Assembly: GCF_009930815.1 (NCBI RefSeq)
Contig: NZ_CP022222.1
Coordinates: forward strand, 4,940,501 to 5,004,500
Source: Bradyrhizobium sp. CCBAU 051011
GTDB taxonomy: Bacteria; Pseudomonadota; Alphaproteobacteria; Rhizobiales; Xanthobacteraceae
Length of the DNA stretch: 64,000 nt
Direction of reading: 5' to 3'
Positions 1 through 7,500 of this stretch are shown here, piece by piece; position 1 is the stretch's first letter; each line of letters starts with the position of its first letter. Both the position numbers and the translations under genes were made by a program. Below the pieces are notes generated by a model. It was not told the DNA's origin. It saw only the letters and a program-made list of their open reading frames with translations, and ran no database searches.

Positions 1-206
1 TATTTCAGCCGCGGTTCGCCGCTGCCGCTGCGGTCTAGCTGCCTGGAAAGCCAGACCTGGCTGACACAGCCATTGACCTTGTTCTCGGCGGAATGCTCGG
101 CTTCCGGCATCGGATCGAGCGTACGGCCGAGTTCGATGACGTACCGGTAGCGGTCGTCCCACTCGTCCAGCAGCTCGAAATTGTCCCTGATTTCGTCGAT
201 CGTCAT
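1..206 (-). CDS. sufE: SufE-family sulfur acceptor, partial (3' end outside window)
   Basis: Reading the minus strand from an ATG at 206 gives 68 residues that run off the window. SufE proteins accept persulfide sulfur from the cysteine desulfurase SufS and pass it to the SufBCD Fe-S scaffold in the cytoplasm. The visible part starts MTIDEIRDNFELLDEW and contains NKVNGCVSQVWL, the segment around the conserved acceptor cysteine (Cys47 here). The start is preceded by an AAGGAAA-type ribosome site. Roughly half of a normal 140-residue SufE is present. The next gene on the same strand (DUF5330) lies about 80 bases upstream. The family call rests on the N-terminal half only. Confidence 0.85.
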   Translation of the reverse strand, partial: MTIDEIRDNFELLDEWDDRYRYVIELGRTLDPMPEAEHSAENKVNGCVSQVWLSRQLDRSGSGEPRLK

Positions 207-287
207 CTTGGCCGCGTCCGTTTCCTTAAAGTCTTATATAGGACGCGGACTGGACGAAAGCGACGGAAATGGAACCGGTTCCGTGGC

Positions 288-716
288 CTATTTTGCGGCC
301 AACGGCGTCCGCGGCATCCGCCATTCGATCGCCATATCGCCATCCGTCAGCGCGTCAGGGGGCGACGTGTTCGCGACAACGGCCTCGGCGTCGGTGCCGA
401 CCGAGCTGGTATGGTCGGGCTTCTTGTCGGGGACCTTGGGTTGCTCGGGCTTCTTGTCGTCGGTGATGATCTTGTACAACTGGCGGGCGCCATCCTGGGC
501 GCGCTGGCCGATAGCCGTCGCGGCCTGGCCGCCGACCTCGCAGGCCGCCGGCTGGCGCTTGCAGAACTGGCCCATGTCGGAGGCGGCTGCGGTCGCAGCC
601 GATACAGCTTCGGACGCGCTGATCTGCGGCACCTTGTCCGATTCAGGCGTCTTTTCCCTGGGCAGCAGCACGAGCACGAGCCCGAGCCAGAACGCCATGC
701 GAAGCATAAAAAACAT
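288..716 (-). CDS. DUF5330-family exported protein
   Basis: This encodes 142 residues. The N-terminus (MFFMLRMAFWLGLVLVLLP) is a single hydrophobic segment that acts as a signal or anchor, followed by an Ala-rich helical stretch with FCKRQPAACEVGGQA (two cysteines that could pair) and a Lys/Pro/Asp-rich tail. The pattern matches the DUF5330 family, small rhizobial envelope proteins of unknown function. It sits directly upstream of sufE on the same strand. No enzymatic motif is visible. The start at 716 gives an intact signal-like segment. Confidence 0.7.
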   Translation of the reverse strand: MFFMLRMAFWLGLVLVLLPREKTPESDKVPQISASEAVSAATAAASDMGQFCKRQPAACEVGGQAATAIGQRAQDGARQLYKIITDDKKPEQPKVPDKKPDHTSSVGTDAEAVVANTSPPDALTDGDMAIEWRMPRTPLAAK

Positions 717-1138
717 CTCGCGATCCCGGTCGTCTTTTGGTTGTGCTGCGGTTAACCCGCAGCTTCGTTTCTAACTAACAGTCGTGGATAAATCCTAAGT
801 GTTTGCATTGAAGTAAATTCGGCGAAAACTCGCAGAAAATTTGAAAGATGCGATTCGGCGTAAATTTTCGATTGATGGTGATGAGTACGGGAGAAAGCAA
901 CCGTCAGCAGCGCGTCCACCATTTCGAAACCATAGAACCTCAGTGCTGGAAACCTATCGTTCACCATCCGCGCCGAATGGAGCTCGCGCGAGGCGCGAAA
1001 TCCCTGCCAAGACGCGGTGCCGGGCACCAATCCGCATCGCCTTAGCGTTCGCTTAAGTTCGCTCTGACACGGTGGCGTCAAGGATAATGGGGGCGTTCCG
1101 GCGCGTCTGTCTGACGAGCAAGCCGAAGCGCGAGAGCC
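717..1138. other. Intergenic region between divergent genes
   Basis: About 420 bases separate the DUF5330 gene from the histidine kinase. The left part (about 775-900) is clearly AT-richer than the surroundings and is the likely promoter zone for the divergent genes. The frames open here lack family resemblance, a ribosome site or the local codon bias. No repeat or RNA gene was recognised. Confidence 0.5.
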
Positions 1139-2950
1139 GTGATTGTTTTGAGTATCATCCGCGATTGTCTCGATGCGTTGCTGCATCCCTCGGCACGATA
1201 TGATGCGCTGACGCGTGCGCGTCATCGCGCGTTCATGGCGCCGCGGCTGCTGGGCAGCCTGGTAGCGCTTGCGGCTTTTCCGATCTATCTGGCGATGCGC
1301 GGGGCGCCCACCGCGCTCGAGGTTGCGGCCTTCGCCTGGCTGATCGCTCCCATTCTGTTGTCCTGGTTCCTGTCGCGCACCGGCCGCTACGAAGGCGCGC
1401 ATATCCTTTCCGCGCTGGCGCTGGCAGGCCTCGTCATGATGGTCGCCGTGACCACCGGCGGCATCGAATCCTTCGCCGCGGTCTGGCTCATCGTCGTTCC
1501 GCTCGAAGCTGCGCTATCGGCCTCGCGCCGCGTGGTCGCGTTCGCTTCCGCGCTGGCGCTGTCATGCGCCGCCTTGCTGATCGCGCTCGGACATTTTCAT
1601 CTGCTGCCGGTGGCGGAGCCGAACGCGGCACTGCACGGCGTCCTGATGGGGGCGGGCGTCGCCTCGGCGACGCTCTACGCGGCGGGACTCGCCGTCAGCG
1701 CCGAATCGCTGGCGCGCACGTCCGTGTCGCTGCTCTATCTCGAAGAGGACCGTTACCGCCTGCTGGCACGAAACATGAGCGACGTGATTTCGCGTCACAA
1801 CCGCAATGGCGCTGTGGGGTTCATTTCACCGGCGGCGGAAGCCATGCTCGGCACGCCCTGCACCCGGCTCACCGGCCATGGCCTGTTCGACCGCGTCCAT
1901 GTCGCCGATCGGCCGGCCTATCTTACGGCGTTGTCGGATGCCGCGGGGGGGAGCGAGCAGCGCAGCGTCGAATTCCGCCTGCGCCGCGATGCGGTGCGCG
2001 GCCAGAACAGTTCCGCCGATTTCATCTGGGTCGAAATGCGCTGCCGGCCGCTCGAACAGGCTTCCCCCGAGGCCGAGGTTGTCGCCGTGATGCGCGACAT
2101 TACCGACCGCAAGCTCCAGGAGCAGGCTCTCGAAACGGCGCGTGCCGCCGCCGAGCAGGCGGATGCCTCCAAGACGCGCTTCCTCGCCACCATGAGCCAC
2201 GAACTGCGCACGCCGCTGAACGCGATCATCGGTTTCTCCGAGATGATCGTGCATGAAGAGGCGATGATGCTCGATACTGCGCGCCGACGCGAGTATGCGC
2301 AGTTGATCAACGATTCCGGTCAGCATCTGTTGTCGGTCGTCAACGGCATCCTCGACATGTCCAAGATGGAAACCGGCAATTTCGAAATTTCGCCGGAGCC
2401 GTTCGCGCCGCGCGCGGCGCTGTTGCACTGCTGCAATCTGCTGGCGCTGAAAGCGCGCGACAACGGCGTCGATCTGATCACCCGCGCGGCGGAGGATTTG
2501 CCTGTCATGAACGGCGATCCCCGCGCGTTCAAGCAGATCGCGCTGAACCTCATCACCAATGCCATCAAATTCACCGAGCGCGGCGGCAGCGTGACGGTTT
2601 CCGCCGCGGTCGAGGGATCGCGGCTGATGCTCAGTGTCACCGACACCGGGGTCGGTATCGCGGCCGAGGACCTCACGCGGATCGGCGATCCATTCTTTCA
2701 GGCCGGCAAGACCTATCAGCGCAAGCACGAAGGCACCGGCCTCGGCCTGTCGATCGTGAAGGGGTTGGTCGCATTGCATGATGGCGAGATGAATGTGCAG
2801 AGCAGCGTCGGCGAGGGCACCACGGTAACCGTTACCTTGCCGCTTGACTTTGCGCCGTCGCTGGCGCCTTCAAACAACATCGCGACGCTGAAACCGGCGC
2901 AGCGACCCGAAACTCAGGACGAAGCCCATCAGGTGAAGAAGCGTGCCTAG
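1139..2950 (+). CDS. Membrane PAS sensor histidine kinase, DivJ/PleC type
   Basis: This 603-residue kinase starts at a GTG. About six hydrophobic segments lie within residues 30-190, a PAS-like domain at about 205-325, then HisKA with the phospho-acceptor His354 in FLATMSHELRTPLNAIIGF, and a HATPase domain with NLITNAIKF and DTGVGIA plus GTGLGLSIVKG. The HELRTPLNAIIGFSEMI signature is characteristic of the DivJ/PleC/PdhS kinases that act on DivK and PleD in alphaproteobacterial cell-cycle control. The length and six-TM layout fit DivJ (about 600 residues in Caulobacter). That assignment is inference; other PAS kinases share the core. The next gene overlaps its end by 8 bases, suggesting co-translation. 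Confidence 0.85.
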   Translation: MIVLSIIRDCLDALLHPSARYDALTRARHRAFMAPRLLGSLVALAAFPIYLAMRGAPTALEVAAFAWLIAPILLSWFLSRTGRYEGAHILSALALAGLVMMVAVTTGGIESFAAVWLIVVPLEAALSASRRVVAFASALALSCAALLIALGHFHLLPVAEPNAALHGVLMGAGVASATLYAAGLAVSAESLARTSVSLLYLEEDRYRLLARNMSDVISRHNRNGAVGFISPAAEAMLGTPCTRLTGHGLFDRVHVADRPAYLTALSDAAGGSEQRSVEFRLRRDAVRGQNSSADFIWVEMRCRPLEQASPEAEVVAVMRDITDRKLQEQALETARAAAEQADASKTRFLATMSHELRTPLNAIIGFSEMIVHEEAMMLDTARRREYAQLINDSGQHLLSVVNGILDMSKMETGNFEISPEPFAPRAALLHCCNLLALKARDNGVDLITRAAEDLPVMNGDPRAFKQIALNLITNAIKFTERGGSVTVSAAVEGSRLMLSVTDTGVGIAAEDLTRIGDPFFQAGKTYQRKHEGTGLGLSIVKGLVALHDGEMNVQSSVGEGTTVTVTLPLDFAPSLAPSNNIATLKPAQRPETQDEAHQVKKRA

Positions 2951-3683
2951 GCGTATTGACGACGACGAAGACGAGATGCCGCGCCGCCGCCGCCGTGGCG
3001 CCAAAGCGGTCGCGATCGAAGCAGAGGAAGAGCGTGGCCTCGTGATGCGCATCTTCCTGCACAGCCCGAAGGACATGATTGCGGGCCTGCTCGCGGCCGC
3101 CGCGATCTGCGCCATCGTTGCCAATGCGTTGTTCCTGCAGGCCGGCCGCCATCCCTCGCCGATGTTCGGCTCGGTCGTGACGCTACCGGCGCCGCAAGCT
3201 GCCGTCGTCAGCCCGTTGCCGCGTCCACGTCCGGTCGAACTGACCGGAAGGCCGGTCGATTCCGATCCGCCGGAAATCCGGCCGGTCGAGGTGAGGAGCG
3301 CTGAGCCCAAAAGCTCTGATCCCAAGAGCTCTGATCCCAAGAGCGCCGACCCCAGGAACGCCGACCCCAGGAACGCTGACCCCATGGCCAATCTGGTGGT
3401 CAAGTCGACCGGCGCGCCCGCCGCGGCGCCTTCGAATGTCGCGCGGCCGCCGGCGCCGATTCCGGCCACTACGCAAAGCGCCGGCGCGCGCCGCGTGGCG
3501 GCGGTGCAGCGCGCGCTCACGCAATATGGCTACGGCCAGTTGAAGCCGACCGGGGCGGTCGGTGCGGACACCCAGGCCGCGATCTCCAAATTCGAGCGTG
3601 ACCGCAAGCTCCCGGTGACCGGGCAAATGTCCGATCGGCTGGTGAAGGAACTCACGGCCATGATCGGGCACCCGATCGACTAG
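2943..3683 (+). CDS. Single-pass membrane protein with C-terminal peptidoglycan-binding domain
   Basis: This encodes 246 residues from a GTG that overlaps the kinase stop; an in-frame ATG at 2976 is an alternative start. The N-terminal about 40 residues are very charged (MPRRIDDDEDEMPRRRRRG) and cytoplasmic. One membrane segment follows at about residues 45-65, then a long Pro/Ala-rich periplasmic spacer with six tandem five-residue repeats, and a PG_binding_1 fold at about 180-242 (VAAVQRALTQYGYGQL, then TQAAISKFERDRKLPVTGQM). Such proteins tether envelope functions to the cell wall. Its overlap with the sensor kinase suggests a common transcript, but no functional link can be proven from sequence. 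Confidence 0.8.
   Translation: MPRRIDDDEDEMPRRRRRGAKAVAIEAEEERGLVMRIFLHSPKDMIAGLLAAAAICAIVANALFLQAGRHPSPMFGSVVTLPAPQAAVVSPLPRPRPVELTGRPVDSDPPEIRPVEVRSAEPKSSDPKSSDPKSADPRNADPRNADPMANLVVKSTGAPAAAPSNVARPPAPIPATTQSAGARRVAAVQRALTQYGYGQLKPTGAVGADTQAAISKFERDRKLPVTGQMSDRLVKELTAMIGHPID
3297..3386 (+). repeat. Six tandem 15-bp units encoding five-residue repeats
   Basis: Six in-frame 15-base units encode SAEPK, SSDPK, SSDPK, SADPR, NADPR, NADPM in the periplasmic spacer of the peptidoglycan-binding protein. Units 2 and 3 are almost identical at the DNA level, as are units 4 and 5. This suggests recent slippage and a length-variable spacer. Confidence 0.9.
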
Positions 3684-3716
3684 CGTCCGCCCGGTCGCTG
3701 GCCTATCGTCTGAAAC

Positions 3717-4061
3717 ATGCGATTGAAATCAAGCATCTGGGTGGCCGCTTACCTGCGCCGCTGCCAGAATGAGGGAATCTTTGGCGCTGTGCGCAAGCGC
3801 GGGGCGGAGGAGGCAGGGGCGGTGTTTATCAAGGTGGCGCTGCTTGACGGCAACGCCATGCTGTATGCGCCCGCGCCGCAGACCGTTTATGACGAGAGCC
3901 GGCCGGCCGAGCGGCTGTTTGCGCCGGCTTCGCCGCAGCCGGTGCCGGAGCAATCGGTGGAGGAGCGCCTCGCCAAGGAACTCCGCTTCGATCCCGACGC
4001 GTGGATCGTCGAGACCGAGGACCGGGCAGGGCGGCATTTTCTGGATCTGGCGAAGGCCTAA
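3717..4061 (+). CDS. DUF1491 family protein
   Basis: This small cytoplasmic protein has 114 residues. It starts MRLKSSIWVAAYLRRCQNEG, continues with a GAVFIKVALLDGNAMLY strand region, and ends with DPDAWIVETEDRAGRHFLDL. This order matches DUF1491, a conserved alphaproteobacterial family of unknown biochemical function. There is no signal peptide, membrane segment or catalytic motif. It lies 33 bases after the peptidoglycan-binding gene on the same strand and may share its transcript. Confidence 0.85.
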   Translation: MRLKSSIWVAAYLRRCQNEGIFGAVRKRGAEEAGAVFIKVALLDGNAMLYAPAPQTVYDESRPAERLFAPASPQPVPEQSVEERLAKELRFDPDAWIVETEDRAGRHFLDLAKA

Positions 4062-4074
4062 AGCGTGATGATTT

Positions 4075-4190
4075 TTCTTCGGATCGTCATCCCGCTTTAG
4101 CTTTTTGTTTGAGCATGATCTCCGCGCAAACGCGTTCCGCGTTTGTCGCGAGGGAAAACCGCTACCCACTTTTCCGGATCATGCTCTAGC
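4075..4190. repeat. Bradyrhizobium-type palindromic intergenic repeat (copy A)
   Basis: The element begins near GAGCATGATC (4112) and closes with GATCATGCTC (4177-4186), giving complementary ends. The interior palindrome AAACGCGTTCCGCGTTT is flanked by a GAAAACCGCTACCCACTTTTCC segment, split here as GAAAACCGCT and ACCCACTTTTCC. A degenerate relative with the same order of blocks lies at 16390-16508. The IS481 element inserted at its right edge. Confidence 0.75.
4185..4190. repeat. Left target-site duplication of the IS481 element (TCTAGC)
   Basis: TCTAGC directly abuts the left terminal inverted repeat and matches the right copy at 5239-5244. On the minus strand it supplies the TAG stop codon of the transposase. 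Confidence 0.88.
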
Positions 4191-5154
4191 TGTGGGGCCT
4201 CAACAGGTTGTTCCCGGTTAGAGCGAGTCTGCTGATGGGTGGCATCGCGCCGATACTGCCATGAGGGCGATGCCAATTGTAGCGGTGAAGCCATCTTGGC
4301 AGTTCGGCGGCGCGTTCTCTTGAGGTGTTGTAGGCGCGGGCATAAGCCCACTCGCGCAAGCTGGTCTGAATGAAGCGTTCGGCCTTACCGTTGGTCTTCG
4401 GCGTGTATGGCTTGGTGCGAATGTGCTTGAGGCCGAGGCGCTGGCAGGCTTTGCGGAAGGCGCGCGATTTATAGCAAGAACCGTTGTCGGTCATCACCCG
4501 CTCGACCCTGACGTCCAGGCTGGCGCAGTAAGCGATCGCAGCTTTGAGGAAGGCCACGGCGCAACCCTGCCGTTCGCTCTTCATGACCTTGCTGAAGGCG
4601 ATCCGGGAAGCATCGTCGATACAGACGTGGACGTATTCCCAGCCAGGCCCTTCGCCGCGGGCACGCAGGTTGCTCTGACCGGTTCGATCGCCGGTGATGC
4701 GATGGCCTACCTGGTTGAACTTGCCGAGCTTTTTGATGTCGATGTGGATCAGTTCGCCGGGATGTTCACGCTCGTAGCGCCGCACCGGTTCGGCCGGTTC
4801 CAGGTCGCGCAACCGGTTCAATCCCAGTCGCCGCAGGACACGACTGACAGTCGCCGGAGAGATGCCGAGTTCGGCCGCGATCTGCTTGCCCGTGTGGCGC
4901 TGTCGGCGCAGCGCCTCGACCGCAGCGCATGTGGCAGGCAGGGTTTGGCCTGGCAATGAATGGGGCCGTGAGGAGCGATCACGCAACCCATCAACACCTT
5001 CCTCCCGGAAGCGCTTGACCCATTTGGCGACCGTCTTCGCTGTGACGTTGAACCGGAGCGCGGCTGCGGCCTTCGTCAGGCCGCCCTCGACCACGCTCCG
5101 CACCATGGCCTCTCGACCTTTCGGCGTCAGAGGCGCATTCTTATGGGTGTCCAT
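4186..5154 (-). CDS. IS481 family transposase
   Basis: This intact transposase has 322 residues. An N-terminal helix-turn-helix region (KAAAALRFNVTAKTVAKWVK, then GKQIAAELGISPATVSRVL) is followed by an integrase-like core with the three acidic residues visible in IHIDIKKLGK, VMTDNGSCYKS and TNGKAERFIQT. The C-terminus ends RPHS; the last serine codon straddles the left end of the element and the TAG stop lies wholly in the target duplication. No frameshift or internal stop is seen. Confidence 0.95.
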   Translation of the reverse strand: MDTHKNAPLTPKGREAMVRSVVEGGLTKAAAALRFNVTAKTVAKWVKRFREEGVDGLRDRSSRPHSLPGQTLPATCAAVEALRRQRHTGKQIAAELGISPATVSRVLRRLGLNRLRDLEPAEPVRRYEREHPGELIHIDIKKLGKFNQVGHRITGDRTGQSNLRARGEGPGWEYVHVCIDDASRIAFSKVMKSERQGCAVAFLKAAIAYCASLDVRVERVMTDNGSCYKSRAFRKACQRLGLKHIRTKPYTPKTNGKAERFIQTSLREWAYARAYNTSRERAAELPRWLHRYNWHRPHGSIGAMPPISRLALTGNNLLRPHS

Positions 5155-5238
5155 TCGGTCCTCCGGGGATTGGCTAAAGCTTCGACAACTTCAGCTTCCT
5201 CGTTCAGGACTGGATGGACAACCTCCTGAAAGCTCACA
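4191..5238 (-). mobile_element. Complete IS481-family insertion sequence
   Basis: This 1048-bp element is bounded by imperfect terminal inverted repeats. The left end (4191-4213) and the reverse complement of the right end (5216-5238) agree at 16 of 23 positions, both starting TGTG and sharing AGGTTGT. It is flanked by a 6-bp direct repeat TCTAGC on each side. Bordetella IS481 inserts at NCTAGN with 6-bp duplications, which this fits exactly. It contains one intact transposase, so the copy may still be active. Confidence 0.9.
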
Positions 5239-5244
5239 TCTAGC
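5239..5244. repeat. Right target-site duplication of the IS481 element (TCTAGC)
   Basis: This is an identical copy of 4185-4190. On the minus strand its TAG is the stop codon of the DUF2336 gene, so the insertion left that gene's reading frame complete. Confidence 0.88.
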
Positions 5245-6217
5245 GCTTCGAGCCGTCGGTGCCGGTGCGAACCGCCGGCGCGGTTCCGGGCTGAACCGCG
5301 GGACGCGTTTGCGAATTCGCCACGCGCGCGCGATGCCGCTCGTCATCGTACAGCGCGGCGCGATATTTGGCGCGGCTGACTGCCATGGTCGAGCCGCGCC
5401 AAGCCGCCAGCATAACCAGCGCGGATCGCTCGCTCAAACGGTCGTAAAGTCGTGACAAGCGATAGACGTTATGCACGGACGAGCCGAACTCGGGATTGAG
5501 GAACAGCAGCACGCGCTGGAAGGCCGCGCTCGGCATGTCAAGCGCGCGTGCCGCACAGGCCAGCGGCTCGCCGCCGGGGTCGTTGACGACCTGCGCAGCG
5601 ATCCGCGATGGCAGGATTAGAGCGTCGCCGAGTTCGAGTGTGAAGTTTTCGGCATCCTCGGCGAAGGCGGCCATCTCCAGGATATGGAGCGCGCGGGCGG
5701 CGCGCGCCGCGGAAATTCGCGGCGCGGCCTTCAGCGGCGTGTCGTAGAGATTGTGCAGGATCTGCGCGCGCTCGCTCGGACCGGCTGTGAAGAACATGTC
5801 GGTGATTTCTGCGGCATCATTGGGCCGCATTGCGAGACTGGATGCCATCCGCAACTGCGCTTCGCTCAGTGGCTTCACTGTCGGCGCATCGGCTGGAGCC
5901 GCGGCAATCGCAGCCGCGACCGGCAGGGCTTCGCCGGACTTCGAACGCCGCAGGCCAAGCTTGTCCATGATCTCGGCCGGTGTCGCCGGATAGATCGCAA
6001 GCCGCGCTCGTACGGCGGCGCGGGTGGCGTCGTCGACCTGGTCGATCAGGCGGGACGTCAGTTCCACGAACTGACGTTCCTCGTCGGCAGAGTGGGCGCT
6101 GGCCTGGACATAGAGGTCGGTCAGCACGCGCAGCAAGGTCGGGCGGATATCGACGCCCTCGCGGCGCGAGAGCGTCATCAGCCCGTCGAATCCCGGAAAC
6201 AATGGAGCTGCCGTCAT
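5240..6217 (-). CDS. DUF2336 domain-containing protein
   Basis: From ATG 6217 this gives 325 residues (MTAAPLFPGFDGLMTLSRREG); the frame is open further upstream to 6271, but that extension lacks family resemblance. The helix-rich body with LRVLTDLYVQ, LAMRPNDAAEITDMFF and a repeated alpha-helical pattern matches DUF2336, an alphaproteobacterial family resembling HEAT-like repeat proteins, of unknown role. The C-terminal about 30 residues are Pro/Thr-rich and disordered. The stop codon lies inside the IS481 target duplication. A consensus CtrA box sits 56 bases upstream of the chosen start, so cell-cycle control is plausible (inference). Confidence 0.8.
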   Translation of the reverse strand: MTAAPLFPGFDGLMTLSRREGVDIRPTLLRVLTDLYVQASAHSADEERQFVELTSRLIDQVDDATRAAVRARLAIYPATPAEIMDKLGLRRSKSGEALPVAAAIAAAPADAPTVKPLSEAQLRMASSLAMRPNDAAEITDMFFTAGPSERAQILHNLYDTPLKAAPRISAARAARALHILEMAAFAEDAENFTLELGDALILPSRIAAQVVNDPGGEPLACAARALDMPSAAFQRVLLFLNPEFGSSVHNVYRLSRLYDRLSERSALVMLAAWRGSTMAVSRAKYRAALYDDERHRARVANSQTRPAVQPGTAPAVRTGTDGSKR

Positions 6218-6272
6218 GTGAGGTTGTACGCGACTTCGGTAATTCCCTTCGCGGCAGCCTACGCAGGGCACT

Positions 6273-6287
6273 TTAAGAGTTGGTTAA
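6273..6287. promoter_or_regulatory. CtrA-type box TTAA-N7-TTAA
   Basis: TTAAGAGTTGGTTAA matches the full CtrA consensus (TTAA, seven bases, TTAA). It lies 56 bases upstream of the DUF2336 start on the minus strand, and about 180 bases before the small gene starting at 6465 on the plus strand. Position and exact spacing support a real site; binding is not shown. Confidence 0.6.
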
Positions 6288-6464
6288 GGAAAACAGCCCC
6301 TGAAGAAATCCGATAAAATTTGAACTTTCGGTGCGCTGATGGAGCGCCGTGGCCCGTAACTGTACCGCCTGCACAAATTAAGATGCCGTTAACCACGTTC
6401 TGTTCTGAATAATGGCATGTCGCCGGTCAAATCGTGTCCGCGCGGCAACCAGAGAGAACAGAAC

Positions 6465-6665
6465 ATGGGCACCATCATTGAATTTCCGGCGGATGCGGCT
6501 TCGCGGCGGCCGGGCTCAGCCATGGATGGCGCTCCACGCGATGGTCTGGGAACCGTGCTGATCCTTCCTGTTGTCCGTATCGAGCGTAAAGCCGGCGAGA
6601 CCGGCGATGGGCGCGGACCGGAAGAGGGCACTGCGCCCGGTCGCCGTCGCCGTCGGCGCCCCTGA
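6465..6665 (+). CDS. Small hypothetical protein
   Basis: This encodes 66 residues from ATG 6465 (MGTIIEFPADAASRRPG), preceded by a GAGAGAA ribosome site about 8 bases away. The body is Gly/Arg-rich and likely disordered, ending in RRRRRRP. No domain is recognised. It is followed within 20 bases by a lipoprotein gene on the same strand, so the two may be co-transcribed. An upstream in-frame ATG at 6417 would add 16 residues but has no better ribosome site. Confidence 0.6.
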   Translation: MGTIIEFPADAASRRPGSAMDGAPRDGLGTVLILPVVRIERKAGETGDGRGPEEGTAPGRRRRRRP

Positions 6666-6681
6666 ACGACGGACGTTTGAA

Positions 6682-7455
6682 ATGCCGGAGAAGTGCCTCC
6701 CGATCCGGACCACCGGGCTTCGGTCGCTCCCGGCTCTCATGCTGCTCGTGGCAAGTGCTGTGCTCGGCGGCTGCAGCGGCGGCGATTTCGGCCGCACCCG
6801 CGCCGACATGCGCAACGACGACATGCACCGCTGGCTGGGCGCCGAGGCCACGGCAAGCGTCGGCCTCAAGCCCTCGCACTTCCAGCTCACCGAAAGCGAA
6901 CGCCAGCTTCGCGATCTAGCCTATCCCCTGATCGAGCCGCCGCATTCGCGGCCCGCATGGAAGAGCGTGTTCGGCGATTACCAGCCGCTGCCCTCGCCAT
7001 GGCGGCAGAAGGTCGTGTTCGACCGCACCACCTACGGGCGGGCCTTGATCGACGAGCCGCACCGCTCGCACACCTCGCGTTATCAGCAGATCATCGAGGA
7101 CGTCCGCAACGACATCACGCGGTTCGAGCCGTTCTTTGCCTCCGCCGTGCGGGTCATCGAACTCGACCGCAAGCGCAGCGCCAGCCTGAGCATGGTGTCG
7201 GAACTGTCGCCGCGCGAGCAGGCCGATGCGATCGCCCGCATGGAAGAGAACACGCTGATCGTGCAATGGGTCCAGCAATGCCTGGAGCGGCGCATCTCTT
7301 CATACCGCTGGGCGCTGGAGCGGCTGGTGATCCACGCGCCCGACGGCATCGCGGCCGACGCCGACCGCCTGATCGGCGAACTCGCGGCGCAAACCGCCAA
7401 TCCGCCGGTAGCCGCGCAGCCCGTGATCGGACGTGCCGTGACCGTAAAAGGCTAG
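6682..7455 (+). CDS. Putative outer-membrane lipoprotein
   Basis: This encodes 257 residues from ATG 6682 (MPEKCLPIRTTGLRS). A lipoprotein signal ends in ASAVLGGC, with Cys31 as the expected lipidated residue. The mature part is mostly helical (RYQQIIEDVRNDITRFEPFF, VQQCLERRISSYRWALERLV) with no known catalytic motif. An upstream start (6571) would bury the signal peptide and is rejected. It is a conserved Bradyrhizobium-type protein of unknown function. A GC-rich hairpin follows the stop in the convergent gap before the amidohydrolase gene. Confidence 0.75.
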   Translation: MPEKCLPIRTTGLRSLPALMLLVASAVLGGCSGGDFGRTRADMRNDDMHRWLGAEATASVGLKPSHFQLTESERQLRDLAYPLIEPPHSRPAWKSVFGDYQPLPSPWRQKVVFDRTTYGRALIDEPHRSHTSRYQQIIEDVRNDITRFEPFFASAVRVIELDRKRSASLSMVSELSPREQADAIARMEENTLIVQWVQQCLERRISSYRWALERLVIHAPDGIAADADRLIGELAAQTANPPVAAQPVIGRAVTVKG

Positions 7456-7500
7456 GGCCGCGGTTCATTAGCGAACCTACGCGGCTGCAGCTGTTGGCAC

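Noticed and set aside
752..1402. A 216-codon minus-strand frame next to the histidine kinase
   Set aside because: It overlaps the kinase N-terminus in antisense and lacks codon bias or family similarity.
3297..3386. CRISPR-like regular repeats
   Set aside because: The 15-base units are contiguous, in frame and coding, with no spacers.
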